Positions 63,017 through 64,000 of a stretch of 64,000 bases of DNA are shown piece after piece; position 1 is the stretch's first letter; every line of letters begins with the position of its first letter. This DNA comes from Nostoc sp. CENA543 (GTDB lineage Bacteria; Cyanobacteriota; Cyanobacteriia; Cyanobacteriales; Nostocaceae): positions 1,798,001-1,862,000 of the forward strand of contig NZ_CP023278.1 of the NCBI RefSeq assembly GCF_002896875.1, in the 5' to 3' direction. The translations under genes and the position numbers were made by a program. The notes under the pieces are model-generated. The model searched no databases and was not told the DNA's origin. It saw nothing but the letters and a program-made list of their open reading frames with translations.

Positions 63017-64000
63017 CTACCCCAAACGATTTGAGAAATACTGACGATATAAATCACAACTAGGCACGCAATCATTACTCACAAGTTTGACTAACCCTAA
63101 ACTATGCAATTTGAATGTAACTTCAGTATCTAGCATGACAGGGGTATTTGTCATGACTACTTTTTTATACCCTAACTCCAGTTGGGGATTACGTTGTAAA
63201 TGCTGAAATTGTTGTCGCAAATGATCCCTAAAAATTCCCTGTTCTGTGGGTGCTAGTCTCAAAAGTTCCTCTGGGGTGACTTGCTGATTTTTTAGATGAT
63301 TGATTGCTTGTTGCATTAAATAAGGATGTCCGCCAATTAATCCCATGAATGCACTCAAGTCTTGTTCTCTCTGCTTTCCTAAATTATTTTGATTGGCAAG
63401 TTCTATAACTTGTTGCAGATTAAATTCTAGTAACTCAATTGTTGATCCCACATTAAAAGGAGAATGATTAATGTCTAATGAGGGATAAGATTCTGTGGAA
63501 TGAACAATGACTAAGCGTAGTTTCTTCCAAATATTACCAATATGATCACTTGATTTAGCTGCTTCATACCATCCACGCAATAATAAACAGAATTGAGGAA
63601 AAATCTCTGGATAATTAAATAATCTCTCAAAATTATCAATTGCTAGAACTAGGGGTTTATCACTACTAGACAATAAATATTTTTGAAAATAGCGCGTACA
63701 ATTTTTGTTCACTCCAAAGACTTCTTGCCAGTGTTTCGCCAATTGAGGTTCTAGTTCTAAACTATCAGCAACATCAACACAAATCCATTGCAAAAAAGTT
63801 TTTAAATCCTTTAGAATCTCAACTTCAGCTAATTTTAAATCTAATTTCGCTGTTCGATAACCTTGTTGTCTGGCATAGTTTAGTATTTTCTCCAGCAGGA
63901 GAGTTTTCCCCATTTTCTGAGGGGCTTTAATGCGAATCAATGCCCCTGGTTGAGTAATAGCCTGATAGCATTTATCTTCATGGGGTGGTCTAGTAACATA
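63017..64000 (-). CDS. AAA-like (AAA_35) ATPase, 5' part outside the window
   Basis: At least 328 residues, open to the window edge; the first visible residues are YVTRPPHEDKCYQAITQPGA, then LIRIKAPQKMGKTLLLEKIL. The P-loop is APQKMGKT, a variant without the usual second Gly. VLAIDNFERLF is the Walker B-like strand and GGHPYLMQQAINHLKNQQ matches the same position as GQPFLTQKLCQL in the preceding ATPase. It is a shorter relative of that gene, on the same strand, with no membrane segment in the visible part. It ends CVPSCDLYRQYFSNRLG. Confidence 0.8.
   Translation of the reverse strand, partial: YVTRPPHEDKCYQAITQPGALIRIKAPQKMGKTLLLEKILNYARQQGYRTAKLDLKLAEVEILKDLKTFLQWICVDVADSLELEPQLAKHWQEVFGVNKNCTRYFQKYLLSSSDKPLVLAIDNFERLFNYPEIFPQFCLLLRGWYEAAKSSDHIGNIWKKLRLVIVHSTESYPSLDINHSPFNVGSTIELLEFNLQQVIELANQNNLGKQREQDLSAFMGLIGGHPYLMQQAINHLKNQQVTPEELLRLAPTEQGIFRDHLRQQFQHLQRNPQLELGYKKVVMTNTPVMLDTEVTFKLHSLGLVKLVSNDCVPSCDLYRQYFSNRLG

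Overview
The window comes from a filamentous, nitrogen-fixing type cyanobacterium of the Nostoc/Anabaena group. The octamer GCGATCGC (HIP1) recurs throughout, and intergenic gaps are filled with the short tandem repeats typical of these genomes (gcgaatt, gtcatta, ccccaat and ggggact units). The gene set includes nifJ, a high-light-inducible protein, spkD-like protein kinases and STAND/AAA ATPases. No tRNA, rRNA, CRISPR array or prophage was seen.

Layout. 1-1310: the N-terminus of a phosphatase-like gene, two small genes, and a structured leader. 1311-8552: nifJ, a dihydroorotate-dehydrogenase-like gene, pfkA and a glutathionyl-hydroquinone-reductase-type GST. 8779-16239: a divergent LuxR-type regulator facing a six-gene cluster that I do not recognise as any described system. 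It encodes two paralogous proteins with acidic/aromatic E-F-E and E-Y-E blocks and a glycine-zipper-like segment, an HExxH zincin-like protein, two helical proteins of unknown function, and a small protein that joins one E-F-E block to a very basic tail. A roughly 100 bp inverted-repeat element lies inside the cluster and a related copy, in opposite orientation, lies just after it. This is the best candidate for an undescribed system.

16524-22746: a branched-chain/neutral amino-acid ABC transporter on the minus strand, interrupted by two Uma2-family nuclease genes. 23006-25369: a Crp-type regulator, cysE, and a divergent Rrf2 regulator. 25663-31619: methyltransferase, aroA, thioredoxin-like protein, Hli protein with an HLR1-like RpaB site, thyX and an orphan DUF433 gene. 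31758-34291: four dUTPase/dCTP-deaminase superfamily genes in a row, including a membrane-anchored copy that has lost the catalytic Glu, then dut, then two tandem dcd genes. 34349-39156: a CobO-like protein without a P-loop, an adenylate-kinase-like gene, rph and glmS.

39316-42651: a NACHT ATPase with eleven near-identical HEAT repeats. 43134-45626: a probable Zur/Fur-box-controlled set of one CobW-like P-loop protein and two metallophosphatase-fold proteins with altered metal ligands. 45860-53045: dapB, a membrane protein, a SPOR-like protein, mnmA, an orphan HTH antitoxin, a glyoxalase-like membrane protein, a sigma-like factor and a TPR protein. 53618-57350: tandem Ser/Thr kinases. 57489-59462: two small coupled genes and a TnpB element. 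59694-64000: two AAA-like ATPases separated by a 132 bp tandem duplication; the last gene runs off the window.
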